This document shows positions 11,731 through 23,300 of a DNA stretch of 64,000 nucleotides, piece by piece (within the stretch, counting starts at the first letter, position 1; each line of letters starts with the position of its first letter). The notes under the pieces are model-generated. The model saw nothing but the letters and a program-made list of their open reading frames with translations, ran no database searches and was not told the DNA's origin. This DNA comes from Amphimedon queenslandica. Taxonomy: Eukaryota; Porifera; Demospongiae; Haplosclerida; Niphatidae. The position numbers were made by a program, and so were the translations under genes. The stretch lies in the NCBI RefSeq assembly GCF_000090795.2, contig NW_003546254.1:178806-242805 (forward strand), read 5' to 3'.

Positions 11731-14700
11731 ATGGCGGACGCTGGGTTCTTCAGGGTAAGTTAGTGTAAGTGGATTTTATGTTAGTGTGCAATAGGGAACG
11801 AGTACAGAGCAGGACGCCCGTTTCTTTAACAAGGAAAAGAAACTGCGCAACTCTATAAAAGTTCCTCCTATAATAGACACTAAGGTTGGCTGAATTTATA
11901 ATTTTTATTGAAAACCTAATTTTTTAGATTGACATGCACAAAGTTAACATAGACGTTATCAAGCCATGGATTACAAAAAGGATAACTGAACTCCTTGGAA
12001 TGGAAGATGACGTCATCATTGATTTCTGTTTTAATCTGCTTGAGAAAAATCAGGTAATACAGAAAACAGGAGGGAAGGGAACAAAATGAAATAGAGCTAA
12101 TATATTTATAATAGTAATGAATTACCTGAAAAATATATATCATATTTATCAACTAACATTATAGCAGTAAGGAGGTTTGCTATGTAATGATAGAATAGAT
12201 AGGAATAAAGGGGAGGGAGGGAGGGAATGAAACTGAGAAAGGAGATTAGCTTCATGTACATCTTGAAAAGGATCTGTTCCCTTTTTGCTTGTCACCATCT
12301 GAATTTGATTTATTGGTTAAATTTATTCGCATGCCATTCCTGAAATCCTGAAAGAACTTAACTGAATAATACATATTAATTATGATGTGTTGACTATTTG
12401 TCGTTGATGTTCACAGTTCAACTGTTACTAGTTTCCAGATGGTCGGGAGGTCCAGATGAACCTGATGGGGTTCCTGTACGGAAGCAAAGCAAGGATATTC
12501 ATGCATGAGCTCTGGTGTCATCTAATTAGCGCCCAGGAGAGCGTGGGCGGGATACCAGCTGCATTTATTGAAGAGAAGAAACAAGAAATATTACAAAAGC
12601 AGGTTAGTATATACGTGTACTTGAGTCAATCATGTACATGTATTTGTTCAAAGTTGTGTGTGTTGCACTATAAAGACTAATGCCGTATAGTGGACAATTT
12701 TTTATGGATTTTGCGTTTTTCAAATTTCACGTAAAATTTGTGATAATCAATTTAATACAGTTCAAGATGGCCAAAAGTAGAAAGCCTTGAAATTGATTTT
12801 TGGGTGGATCTGTGAAATTTTTGGGCCATGAAAATTTTCCGCTTTACGGTACCCAATTTTTAAATGTTATTTTATGAAAGAAAGAGGAGGAGAGGATCAA
12901 CGCTTCAGTGAAACGTCACATTGAACAAAGTAAAGATGAACAAAGAGGAGAAGTAGAAGTAAAGAAAGAACCTTCTAGTAGTTCTCTCGTCAAAGGAGAC
13001 AGACTGTTGGAAGTGACTAATAGAAGCAAAAGGTACAACATTAATGTTAAGCATAGTCCAGTAAATGATCATGTACTAATAATAGTAGAGAAGATTATGA
13101 GATATTATTAGTATAGTAGTAATGTACCAATTGGAAGCAAAGGAATCTGTGCAATAAAGTGTACTGATTACATTTGAACTGGTTCCACTCAAGTTGATTT
13201 TAAAGTTGCTCAAAAATCAGGCCAAAGACACTGTACTATAGTACAGGGTTGGGCCAAATTTTGTCAAAAATGAAAAGTAGAGAATTCTCCATTTTTATAA
13301 CTTTTCCTGATACATATACATGTACTTATGTTGTGTAGAAAGTTTGAACTGATTCCAACCAAGTTTGGATTTTTTATGAATTTTTTAAGTTGCTCAAAAA
13401 TTTGGTCAAAGTCCCTGTACTATAGTACAGGGTCTTTGGCTAAATTTCGACAAAAATGGCTACGAGAGATTTCCTCATTTTAATAATTTTTTCTGATGCA
13501 CGTACATGTTCTTACGTTATGTATAAAATTTAAGCTGATTTTGATCAAAAGTGGATTTTTTACGATTTTTTAAAGTTGTTAAAAATCAGAAGACCATAGT
13601 CACTTATGGAGCATACATTTATGATAGGTCGGCATCACCAGGCCGTGAATCAGAGAGGAAGAGAAATCGCTCAAGATCACCAGAAAATACCAGCAGATCG
13701 TATCGGAAGCATCGCAGCAGGTAAGAGAATATCGCTATGATAATAATATTATAATTGTTGCTGTTGTTAAGGTCTCCTGGAGGAGGAGAAGGAGGAGACA
13801 ATTTTGCTGAAATTAGACATCGTTACCAAGAGGAGAGGAACAAGTACTACCGAGAGAAAGAGAAACACGATCGTCGGAGACACTACAAACAAGACAGGAA
13901 CGAGAGAGATAGGAGAGAAGACAGAGATAGAGATAGGAGGGATGATAGAGAAAGAAGAGATGACAGAGAAAGGAGAGATGATAGAGAAAGAAGAGATGAC
14001 AGAGAAAGAAGAGATGAGAGCAAATACAATGAAAGGAGATACGAAGAAAAGAGGAGAGAGGAGAGGGAGAGAGATGTGTCACACTCTCCTTCACCATCAG
14101 CCAGTGACTCACCAGGTAATATAACTAGTACAATATTATATTCTATTGGATATTTGAAATGATAATATTTAATGTTTAAAGTACTCCTGATAAAGGGCAT
14201 TAATTGATAGAAGTGGATTATTCTGGAACAAATAAATACAATTATTATACTTTTAATGATAACAAGAATTATTCTCTCCTTTATATTATCCTTTATTATT
14301 ATTTTTAGAGCGTATAAAATCCTTCATTACATCTGTCATTGCTAGCAAAGGCACTAATGATGATGAAGATGATGAAGGGAGCAGTTCTTCAGAGAATAGT
14401 GACCAATCCTCTCCTCGTAACAGTGAAAACGAGATGAGCTCGGAGTCAGTGCCAGTTCACTCGGACAAAGAGGATGAGAAAGAGGGAGAGGAAGGAACGA
14501 GCTCTTCTGAATCAGAGATCAATGATGAAGAGAGCCATGAAGATGAAGATGATGATGATGATGATAAGAAATCAGATTCAACCGATTCGCCATCTCCTAC
14601 ACCTGAGAAGAAGTATGCAATGTATATAATAATGGTAGCTATTATCAAGAGATGTAAATGTAATAATAAATCTCAGGTACAATATCTATCAGAACTGCTT

Positions 14701-15599
14701 CATGATATACATGTAATTAATTGTTGTATGTCATTTTATAATGAGATATTGTTTATTCTGTACATGCAGATCCCGAGATAGGTCTCATGAAAGAACTCGT
14801 AAGAGATCAATAGAAAGATCTCGCGTATCACGTCGATCGCCTCACAGATCACCTGTTAGATCACACCCACGCTCACATAGATCACCCGAGAGATCTTCGA
14901 GATCAAGACGTTTGCCAGATAGATCAAGAAGATCACCAGAGAGGTATCGGAAATCACCGGATAGATCATGGAGGGTACCTGAACGATCAAGACGCTCTCC
15001 AGAGAGATCACATAGATCACCAGAAAGATCACGAAGGTCACCAGAGAGATCACGAAGGTCACCAGAAAGATCACGAAGGTCACCAGAGAGGTCACGAAGG
15101 TCGCCAGAGAGATCACGAAGGTCACCAGAAAGGTCACGGGACAGGAGGCACAGGTCACCCGAGAGGAAGAGAGAGAGATATGAATCACCAGTTGGGAAGA
15201 AGAGAAAGCACAGGAGATCATCTGTCACTGATAGTGAGGTAATAACACTTTGTTATTAACCTTATTATTATTATTATTGCTTTTATTATTATTATTATTG
15301 CTGTCATTATTAGGATGAAGAGTCATTGGATAACACAAGATCTAGTGATGATGATCGTGTGAAACATCACAAGGTGAGAAAGACAAGTGTGAATATATTA
15401 CACACATGTAAATCAATTAATACTTTATTTTTAGAAGCATAAAAAGCACCACCGCAAGCATTCAAAGAAGCACAAGAAACATAAATCACATCATGTGACT
15501 GCTAGCTCTGAGAGCAGTAGCAGCAATGAAGATAATGACAAAGAAATGGAGTTGAGGGAAAGAGCACTCCGGTCTTTAAAGAAAAGGAAAGGGCTTTAA
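11731..15599 (+). CDS. SRRM1: SRRM1 (SRm160) splicing coactivator (665 aa)
   Basis: Exons 11731-11754, 11795-11884, 11928-12053, 12432-12602, 12881-13032, 13628-13720, 13772-14115, 14309-14612, 14770-15238, 15314-15373 and 15435-15599 give 666 codons in phase. The N-terminus MADAGFFRGTSTEQD and the PWI domain (VIKPWITKRITELLG .. GFLYGSKARIFMHELW) match SRRM1. Then come basic/acidic charged stretches, a DDRERR repeat block, an acidic DEDDDDDD block and a tandem RRSPERS array (14930-15140). The end ELRERALRSLKKRKGL also matches the family C-terminus. SRRM1 binds RNA through PWI and bridges SR proteins and snRNPs; it also associates with the exon junction complex in the nucleus. It is shorter than human (about 900 aa) because the RS region is shorter. 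Confidence 0.92.
12682..12851. mobile_element. MITE-like element, CCGTATAGCTGG-end family
   Basis: Left end CCGTATAGTGGACAATTTTT and right end AAAATTTTCCGCTTTACGGTA are imperfect inverted repeats about 170 bp apart in SRRM1 intron 4. Same family as the copies at 36319 and 52701. Confidence 0.6.
13185..13605. repeat. ~185-bp repeat, two units (GTACTATAGTAC variant)
   Basis: CTGTACTATAGTACAGGG cores sit at about 13231 and 13415, 184 bp apart, with flanking GTTGCTCAAAAATC and ACATATACATGTACTTA blocks. In SRRM1 intron 5. Orientation is reversed relative to the 25.7-26.5 kb array. Confidence 0.85.
13920..14020 (+). repeat. Coding tandem repeat (DDRERR)
   Basis: An 18-bp unit, GAT-GA-AGAGAAAGAAGA type, repeats about five times in SRRM1 exon 7 and encodes DDRERR. 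Confidence 0.8.
14930..15140 (+). repeat. Coding tandem repeat (RRSPERS)
   Basis: A 21-bp unit encoding RRSPERS repeats many times in SRRM1 exon 9. The RS region is the phosphorylated splicing-factor interaction surface. Near-identical nucleotide units imply recent slippage. Confidence 0.85.
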
Positions 15600-15726
15600 A
15601 TGGAATAGAATTATGAGTACTCTTCACTTGTCTTTTGTCCTGCCCACACAAACAATGAACATAATACGTTGTTTTAATTATAATAAGTTAATAAAAAGAG
15701 ATAATCATTGTTATTTTGTATAATTA

Positions 15727-17257
15727 TTAATTCTTTTCTCTGAGGACAGTTGAAGGTGGTTGGGGAAGGAGTGACGACATTATTTTTGTTGAGTGGTTGG
15801 CATAGATCATCTTATCTTTAGAAATATCATCATCTCCATTGATAACCTGTGACATTGGTGGAGAGGGAGGGAGTAAGGGAAGAGCAAAAATTGTGATAAT
15901 AAAGAACAGTGTATTGAAAATTCTTTGTTAAACATTACATGATAATTGTCTGAGTCAAAATCTGACCACTTGTACATCAGAAATAAAAGAATGGAATAGA
16001 CATTCAAAATTACATTAGGATGGGTATAAGAACATCTTGCAGTCAAATAAAATAATTATTTAATTATGTCATGTACCAGTACAGGTGTGTTCCCATGCCA
16101 TTGATGATGAGCCTTATCTCCTAGCCATTCCTCATAGCATTCATGAAGACTTTCCAAGTAAGACTGGAGAAGAGGGAGTAATGATATTATAAAGGTTACC
16201 ATGATACTTACTAGTTGTACTGGGCTTTCCTCTTGTCTCCCTCTCTCTTGTAATCTTTTATAACAAACTTCTGGTGAAGCTCTTATGTATACTGGGGAAG
16301 GAATGAGAGGAGGAAGTTTGTGGGTAATGCACATAAACTACATACGAGTGTATTATGACTTACCAATGAGGTCTAGGTGAGGAGGATTGGTCTTCATTAT
16401 GTACTCAAACCATTTGCAGTAGCACGAGTACTCAGCATCATCAAGTATACCACTACATATTACATATAAAATATTATGTGTAATGCGGTCTATCTGGAAA
16501 TTTTTACTGTGATTTTAATTTTACTGCATTAGAGCTTTGCAAAAATTAGACCACACGTATAATTATTACATTCCACATTCAATAATACACGATACAGTCT
16601 CATTTAGTAAAAACTAAATCACAGCATAATTTTAAATGCATAGTGCGTGAATTTCCTGATTCATGGTATATCATTAGACTTATACTGTAACTGACTTGTT
16701 GTGAAGGTTCTCAATGAAGCAAAATCTTGCGCTGAAGATACTTCTCTCCAACATACACACTGGACTAGCCTGAGAAAAGGAAGTTGAAATGAGTCATAAT
16801 GACTTTTAATTATTTTACTGTTTCTTTGTGGTGTAGCTCCATCATTGTTAGAAGGACGTACGACTGGAAAAGATAACTCCATCTTTTGGGATCCTGATAC
16901 ATTCTCCCCTACAGGAGGAGGAGGGAAGTGAATCAAGTCATCAGCTGTTTAATGTTTTTTGCTTGACTTACAATTAAGTTTGAGCCCCCAATGTCCCGCC
17001 ATTTATCGACAGGTTCTATTAGCACCTACAAGGAGACAATAAGAGATAATGAGACACTGATAGTAAGCCCTGACCTCTACATCATGCAGCTGTGAGAGTT
17101 TCTTCAAAAGTGTGGATTTACCACTTGCTATATTTCCTTCCACGGCTACCTAGAGGCTCAAAGTAAATACAGAATATTCTGTGGGCAGAGACAATACCCT
17201 CAGCTTTCTCCCGGATCCCTTTCTGGAGCTTTTGCTACTGACATAGCTTCCTATCAT
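15727..17257 (-). CDS. Deoxynucleoside kinase (dNK/TK2/dGK family, 242 aa)
   Basis: Nine exons: 17257-17198, 17149-17075, 17025-16972, 16908-16819, 16769-16696, 16452-16364, 16291-16212, 16163-16077 and 15846-15727. Together they make 729 nt in phase. Motifs in order: P-loop [10 protein letters not shown] (about residues 24-33), [38 protein letters not shown] (the ERS lid/base-contact segment), [25 protein letters not shown], and [13 protein letters not shown]. The enzyme phosphorylates deoxyribonucleosides with ATP in the salvage pathway. No obvious mitochondrial presequence is seen in the 20-residue leader, though it is basic. Substrate range cannot be fixed from sequence; it may be the multisubstrate invertebrate type. 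Confidence 0.9.
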
Positions 17258-17379
17258 CTTTTCTTTCTCTGTCGCAGCTATTTGCCCGCCAAAATACAAG
17301 TCACCGCCTTCTCTAACCAATCACATTGGTTCACTCACGTGTTAGACTAACTCTTTATAATACAACAATTTTTTATTAA

Positions 17380-18501
17380 TCATAAAAATGAATATTTCTT
17401 CAAAAATTGAAACTTCTTAGACTTTTTCTCAACAGTTTCTATTAATTTTGGTGTCCATTTCACTTTAAGTCTTGACCTTGAAATATCTTTAAAAACAGCT
17501 TTGGAGCACCGACTAACGTAATCCTTGCTGCATTTCACTTGTAAACGATTGCAGAGTCTCCTAATGGCTCCATTTGGCCTGTGAATCAGATCAGAGTTAT
17601 GAACTTCTATGACATCCAACTTTAATTGCTTGATCATCTTCATGACACTACGGACTTGTCTGAAATACAACGTAACTTGTTTTTTTAATTCCTTAATGTT
17701 TGTATACGGCTCCTGGCTAGTAGCAGCTTTTCTAGCGTGCTTCTTATAAAGTAGCATGGTAGCAATGTTGTCAAACGGGTTTCTTATAGCATGAAGGACA
17801 ACTATAGGTACTCCAACTGCTTGCTTTATCTCCTTGAATGCCTGCTTAACACTTTCCTTTTGATTTTGAAACAATTTAGTTGTCATGCCTCCAGACTTAT
17901 CTCCAATTACTGCAATGTCACCATCATACCTTCCTTGCCATAGTCCAGGGATGTGCAGTGTGTATCCTTTCTTTGTAGCACCCACTCTCCTAAGACCATT
18001 AATTGAATTGTAGCATGAATTGTTATAAATTGCACTGTACAAGTAACCTCTATTCATATCCTGTTTGGACATTGTAGTCCATTCATGAAAGAGCGAGTAT
18101 TCGTGTGATATGACAATGTGAGGATGAGCATCAAGAATGCTTCCAATGATGCTATGTCCACTTCTCCCATGCCCAACAAAGAATAAAAATTTCTGGACAG
18201 ACTTTGTGACATTTTCAGGCAAAGAAACATCAGAGCATTCTTGAGGTTGAATTGCTGGTGCTCTTTTAGTTAGAAACTTAGCCCTATTGTAGCTTTCTGC
18301 TCTGGATGATGTTGATGGTATCAATCTTTTAGCAGAGATGCCACTCTTTTTTGTGAATTTAAAAGTTGGCAGTTGTTGCTCTAGCAGCAATATTAGGAAC
18401 AGAATAGTTATACCAAGGACAGCTACGTGAGAGCATCTTCTTGACAGCATAGCTCCATCAGCAAAGGATATGCATATGCTGCAGGCCAGCCACTCCTCCA
18501 A
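17380..18501 (-). CDS. Type II membrane sulfotransferase, intronless (373 aa)
   Basis: Single open frame. A hydrophobic signal anchor spans about residues 25-40 (VAVLGITILFLILLL), followed by a stem and a catalytic domain. The 5'-phosphosulfate loop is FFVGHGRSGHSIIGSILDAHP (about 107-127). A second conserved block, VVLHAIRNPFDNIATMLLY, corresponds to the 3'-phosphate-binding region. This architecture is that of Golgi carbohydrate sulfotransferases, which use PAPS. The acceptor is unknown. Met18 is an alternative start that leaves the anchor intact. It is convergent with nothing and lies head to head with the 18645 gene (143 bp between starts). The lack of introns contrasts with most neighbours and suggests an expanded, possibly retroposed family. 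Confidence 0.72.
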   Translation of the reverse strand: MEEWLACSICISFADGAMLSRRCSHVAVLGITILFLILLLEQQLPTFKFTKKSGISAKRLIPSTSSRAESYNRAKFLTKRAPAIQPQECSDVSLPENVTKSVQKFLFFVGHGRSGHSIIGSILDAHPHIVISHEYSLFHEWTTMSKQDMNRGYLYSAIYNNSCYNSINGLRRVGATKKGYTLHIPGLWQGRYDGDIAVIGDKSGGMTTKLFQNQKESVKQAFKEIKQAVGVPIVVLHAIRNPFDNIATMLLYKKHARKAATSQEPYTNIKELKKQVTLYFRQVRSVMKMIKQLKLDVIEVHNSDLIHRPNGAIRRLCNRLQVKCSKDYVSRCSKAVFKDISRSRLKVKWTPKLIETVEKKSKKFQFLKKYSFL

Positions 18502-18644
18502 TATTTATAATCGATCAGAGCCCAATTAATAACAGGCGTGGTTTTAAAGCCACAATTATTCTGCGGTAAGGTGCTAGACCACTACTAAAGGAGCGTAACG
18601 ATGACATTTGGCCCACAGCCTCTCCTTTTCAAAATAATATCAAG
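18502..18644. promoter_or_regulatory. Bidirectional promoter interval
   Basis: 143 bp lie between the divergent starts of the sulfotransferase (18501) and the 523-aa gene (18645). No TATA box is evident. A shared promoter is inferred from spacing. Confidence 0.45.
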
Positions 18645-20216
18645 ATGAAACTCTTCAGAAGGAAAAGAAGTAAAAGTATCAGTAAAGGAGGCTCATCCCA
18701 GCCGCAAAGTGCTCCTGCGAGTCCTCCAGAGATCTCCCCCGAGGTGATAAATGACTCGTCCCGCCCGCCTCCTCGCTCCGCATCGCTGCAGAACGTAGCT
18801 CTCGGTAGGAGCAGGTCCTCTGAGAGTCTATCCAGTGTGGCTAGTGTGGATCTGAAAGCTAGCACCATAGGGACACTGGATACCTTCGCTCGCATGAACA
18901 CGGCAAGACGAAGAGGGGGACACAATGAGAAGGTGGTCATGGTCCCATACTTTGGGCACTTTGCTGGCCAGCGGATCATATTCGACCTGAAGAGGCACAC
19001 AGACTTTACTGTCAATATCAAGGTCAAAAGTGAGAGCCAGGTCATTGCCTCTCTCTGCCATAGACAGAGGCAGAAGGAAACAGTCAGAGACCAGTGCATC
19101 AAGTTTGCACATGAAGTGACCACTCATTTGCCTCATCAGCAACCCCCCTCTCTCTCCTTCCTCTGTGAACAGACCATTATACTAAACCTCTCCAATATAC
19201 CATACTGGATGTTACCTCCTCGATACAGTGCACAGTTCGATAATCTAGACTGCCAATCCCTTCAAGTCCATGTTTTCCCTTCCTTCCTTTCTTCCTCGAC
19301 TCCTCTACATATGAAACTAAAAAAGAACTTATCGGTACGAGAGCTGCAGTGGATGCTCTCACAAAAGTTGCATATAAATAATCCATCTGCAATCACCCTT
19401 TATGTGAAGGACTCTCTCGAAACCCTCCCTGCTCTCTCTTCCCTACCAGCAGAGCTGACAGAGCTAGTATGCATCATTGCACCATCAGCACAGCAACATC
19501 TAAACAGACACAGATCTGATAAGATTAGGTCTAGCTATCCCAGCCTTTCCTTATGTGTATCACTGATTGGCAAAGGACTAAAAGAAATACAGGTCTCCCC
19601 CTCAACTCCGCTGTACGTGTTTGAGGAAATCGTTAAACAAGAATTTGGGCTGCGATCGGATAGTTTCCTATACTTGCCAGACGTTCTCTCAAGACATTGT
19701 AGATCACACAGTTCGCAGTGCCCTTTACGAATGCATGCATTGCTAGACACTTCTTCAAGTTCTTTCCTTCTCCTCGATCATCATAAAAGAAATTTCCCAA
19801 CGCTCCAAGGCCATGTCACTGTCAGTCAGCAAGAAACACTCCAGTCTCTGCTCCTCTACCAAATGACGATGGGGGAGCTGGACCTCCTCAAATGTTGTCC
19901 TGTCATATGTTTTGAGGTCCTTGGTCCCACAATACCAATTGCCTTTAAGACTATGAACGATCTAGATACAGACCCAACTCGATTCTCAGTTGTTGATATA
20001 CGTCCTCACGCTGTGAGTGTTAATCCGGACTGGTCTATACCCGTATTATTGAAGTATCTCACTTGTGTGAGTGGGTTTCCTTGCAATACTATTAAAATTG
20101 GAGACAAAACACTCCAGAAGAGTGTCTCTGATGATTTGCTGCAGGTGAAATGGTTTAACATTGTCAGTAATACAATCTACAGATTCCCCACAAACATTCC
20201 TACAGCTAAAGCTTAA
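18645..20216 (+). CDS. Unrecognised intronless protein (523 aa) with two possible ubiquitin-like folds
   Basis: I do not recognise the family. The first 95 residues are basic and Ser/Pro-rich (MKLFRRKRSKSISKGG, then SRSSESLSSV), a probable disordered and phosphorylated head. The rest looks globular. Two stretches have the strand-strand-helix rhythm of ubiquitin-like folds: MKLKKNLSVRELQWMLSQKL (about 223-242) and IQVSPSTPLYVFEEIVKQEF (about 314-333). This is inference from pattern only. There are no membrane segments or signal peptide. The start was taken because the basic head begins there and the next gene lies 143 bp upstream. The stop is only 144 bp before the TAF10 start. No function is proposed. 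Confidence 0.7.
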   Translation: MKLFRRKRSKSISKGGSSQPQSAPASPPEISPEVINDSSRPPPRSASLQNVALGRSRSSESLSSVASVDLKASTIGTLDTFARMNTARRRGGHNEKVVMVPYFGHFAGQRIIFDLKRHTDFTVNIKVKSESQVIASLCHRQRQKETVRDQCIKFAHEVTTHLPHQQPPSLSFLCEQTIILNLSNIPYWMLPPRYSAQFDNLDCQSLQVHVFPSFLSSSTPLHMKLKKNLSVRELQWMLSQKLHINNPSAITLYVKDSLETLPALSSLPAELTELVCIIAPSAQQHLNRHRSDKIRSSYPSLSLCVSLIGKGLKEIQVSPSTPLYVFEEIVKQEFGLRSDSFLYLPDVLSRHCRSHSSQCPLRMHALLDTSSSSFLLLDHHKRNFPTLQGHVTVSQQETLQSLLLYQMTMGELDLLKCCPVICFEVLGPTIPIAFKTMNDLDTDPTRFSVVDIRPHAVSVNPDWSIPVLLKYLTCVSGFPCNTIKIGDKTLQKSVSDDLLQVKWFNIVSNTIYRFPTNIPTAKA

Positions 20217-20360
20217 ATTTTTAAAATTATAACGTCTCTGTATTGTTTTCATATTTATTTTGTTGTATCATTTTGTAAATTTTGTTTTTGTCGGTAAAGA
20301 ATTATTATTGTTGTTCATAATAAAAACTAATTTTAATCTCACGTGATCTGCTAATAAAAA

Positions 20361-23300
20361 ATGGCGACTCCAGCGGAGACAGAAAAGAAGAAGGAAAATC
20401 CAGCCGGCAAAGCGCAAGAAAGCTCACCTGCTGCAGAAAACAAATCAGAACTTTCTCTTGTTGATTTCTGTACTCAGTTAGAGGACTATACGCCTACAGT
20501 AAGGCAATGCAGGCCATTGTAATGCATACCTATGCAAATGCACAGTCTGTAACTATGATTATATACATCTATGTACTATAATGCATGTGGATTATATGTA
20601 CGTGTATTTTGTTACTAGATACCTGATGCAGTGACCCAGCATTACTTACAAATGTCTGGGCTGAATACCGACGATCCAAGAATGTGAGTATTAAAAGTGT
20701 GCGTAATGTTGCTTACATCTAATTCTGTATAAGGCATGTGGGAAACTATCGTGTTAAATTTTTGTACATGGTTCATGGTTGTTAATATTTAGAGGAATTT
20801 TTGGTATTAGGAAGTTAGGGCAGGCTTCACAGTCAAACCTGTCTATTCTAGACATACATGTATGTATACCATTCTGATTATGAACCTGTCCTTATTTCAG
20901 AGGTTCATTAATACACATTACTATTGTATTGGGACTGATACTACCTGTCCTGATTATAGAGGCCTCCTTATTTTAGAGTGTCTGGTTTGATTGTACATGT
21001 GTGGTTAGGCTAATGACTTGTACTTGCACCAACCACCCACTGTATTTCAATCCTTTAAGAAATAGTCCCTCCACTATGAATCATTTGTGTGGTTGTACGA
21101 CGGTCGGGCCGTATTGTCAAACACTAAAATTTTGTTGTGTTTCAATTTGTTGTTATTGAAATCGTCTAATCAAATTTCAATCTTCTAAGCATTCCTTATA
21201 AGGCGTTGGAGAATTACCGTTTCGGCGTAGCTTTATCTCCGACAAAGAATCACTTCAAAACCGACGAGTGGGGCTGATGTGTATATGCATAATACTGGTA
21301 ATGAGAATGGTTTATGTTGTATTGTTTTTTTTATTTTGGTACTTCAATGTACTGCAGTGTTGCCCTCCTAAGTAGCTATTGGATATCAGGATACAGTGTG
21401 TAAATGATAATTTGTTGTTAGAAGACTCATAACAACACACACACACTCACTCACACAGACATACATTGTATATAGATGTACTGTATATATTATACTATTT
21501 TTGTATGTACATACGTTATGCTCATGCTTACGCTAGAGAAACTTCATTGTATTAATTGGATTATTGTGCATGACATGGTGGTGTCACATAAGAAAGACAA
21601 GAGTCTCCTTCGCTCTTTCTTGTGCTTTGTACCCCCTTCTCTCAGTTCTGTGTGGATTCTTTGTTGTATTTCTCTCTCCCTCTCCTCTTTTTATTCTTTC
21701 TATTTATTTTAAACTTCTCTTTTTCTCCCCTTTCTGCCTCTCTCTTTCTCTCCTCTCTCTCTCCTTTCTCCTCTCCCTCTCTGAAGCCTACCATGACCTC
21801 ACCACAAGTATACACTTTTTGTAGCTTCCCTCTGACTGTGGGTATAGCCACATAATCACCACCCAGCACTTTAATGTATTCACAATCAGTCGAAAGAGTG
21901 TGGTCCTATGCTATTGAGTGGGAATCCAGAGTGTGGAATAATAGGTAATTTGAGCTTTTAACACTTAAAGGATGTAGTAGGATAAAACTGAATGTGTGTT
22001 TAGCATACAGTCAGACCTGTCTATCCTAGACACCTTTGGGAGCCAATAAATACTGTAGAAGTGTCCTTATTTCAGAGGCTCATTAGATATTGATACACAT
22101 TTATATTGTATTGAAACTAACTGCTACTACCTGTCCTGATTATAGAATTGTCCTTAGTCCACAATAGTAGGTTTGATTGTATTATAGGTATTGTGGCTGT
22201 ATTGTGTCATAGCTGGTCTATAGGTTTTTAAATGGAGTGTTTTGACATAATAATTATAAGCCCCTAAAGACATGCCTTTCTCCTATTGTGCTGTACAATG
22301 TAGTGACTCCTGCTTCCAGCTGTCACTGTGTATTGGGTTGACATTGTGAATACAAGCCTATGTACCTCCTATCCACTGTAGGATATACAATGTAATACAC
22401 TTAAATAGTCAAGCAAGTTGCATAAGATACAGGAGTAGCATTTAATATTGCATTTCTTTAAGATTTACATTGCTACATTTTACAATTATTAATTATAATC
22501 ACATATAAATTAATTGTTATGCATAAGTGCCCTAATGTCTGTTCTACAAGTTTTTGTTATTTTTATTGCAAGTGTTTGTGGTTCTTGTGGTAGACAGTGC
22601 TCCTCCTACCCCAGACCACTTATAAGAAATGCTCCCTGGGAGAACCTCCACCTTGTTTCCCCACTGATCTGTTTGAAGGGACTTCCCTAATCCAGTTGTG
22701 GTTTTTGTGTTGCCTAATGTTCATGTGATGTCTTGCTTGATGTAGCTAGTATACAGAATCCATACCAATAATTTAATATTATTAAATTTGACGTACGTGT
22801 GCATAGTATAGAGTCTTATAGTGCATGTTATATGCATGTAGTACATGTATGCCTTATCATCATTATAATATACTAAATTTTGTGTTTATTATTCTGTAAT
22901 TATACGATGATGTGATCCTTGTACTGTATATATGTCACGTAATGGTGTATGTACACACACACACACACACAGACCTTCATGTAATCTTTCCAATTTGATT
23001 GATTTATATTTTAATGTTATTGAGGTTAAGCTTATCCTTAATGCCTACATGTACATGTAATGGAGTCGTGTCTCTTACTGTTAATTAGCCAGGAGTACAT
23101 GTACATGTACATGTATGTGTGTTTTGTGGTGATTGCTAATCACGGACTAACATGTTACTGATAGTGTTTCTTACTCGTCCTCTCTCTTTGTTGCGGTTAT
23201 AGTTACGATGACGCATGTGTCTTGTTTTATAGTAATAAATTATTATGACGGTAAATAAATAATAAAGATTGATTCCCTTGATAGCGATCAAAAGAGTAAG

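Noticed and set aside
13813-14200. Other frames rich in Leu/Ser or Glu/Met across SRRM1 exon 7
   Set aside because: Shadows of the DDRERR coding repeat.
14842-15228. Antisense open frame with repeated LSGDLRD units
   Set aside because: Mirror image of the RRSPERS repeat of SRRM1; repeats keep all frames open.
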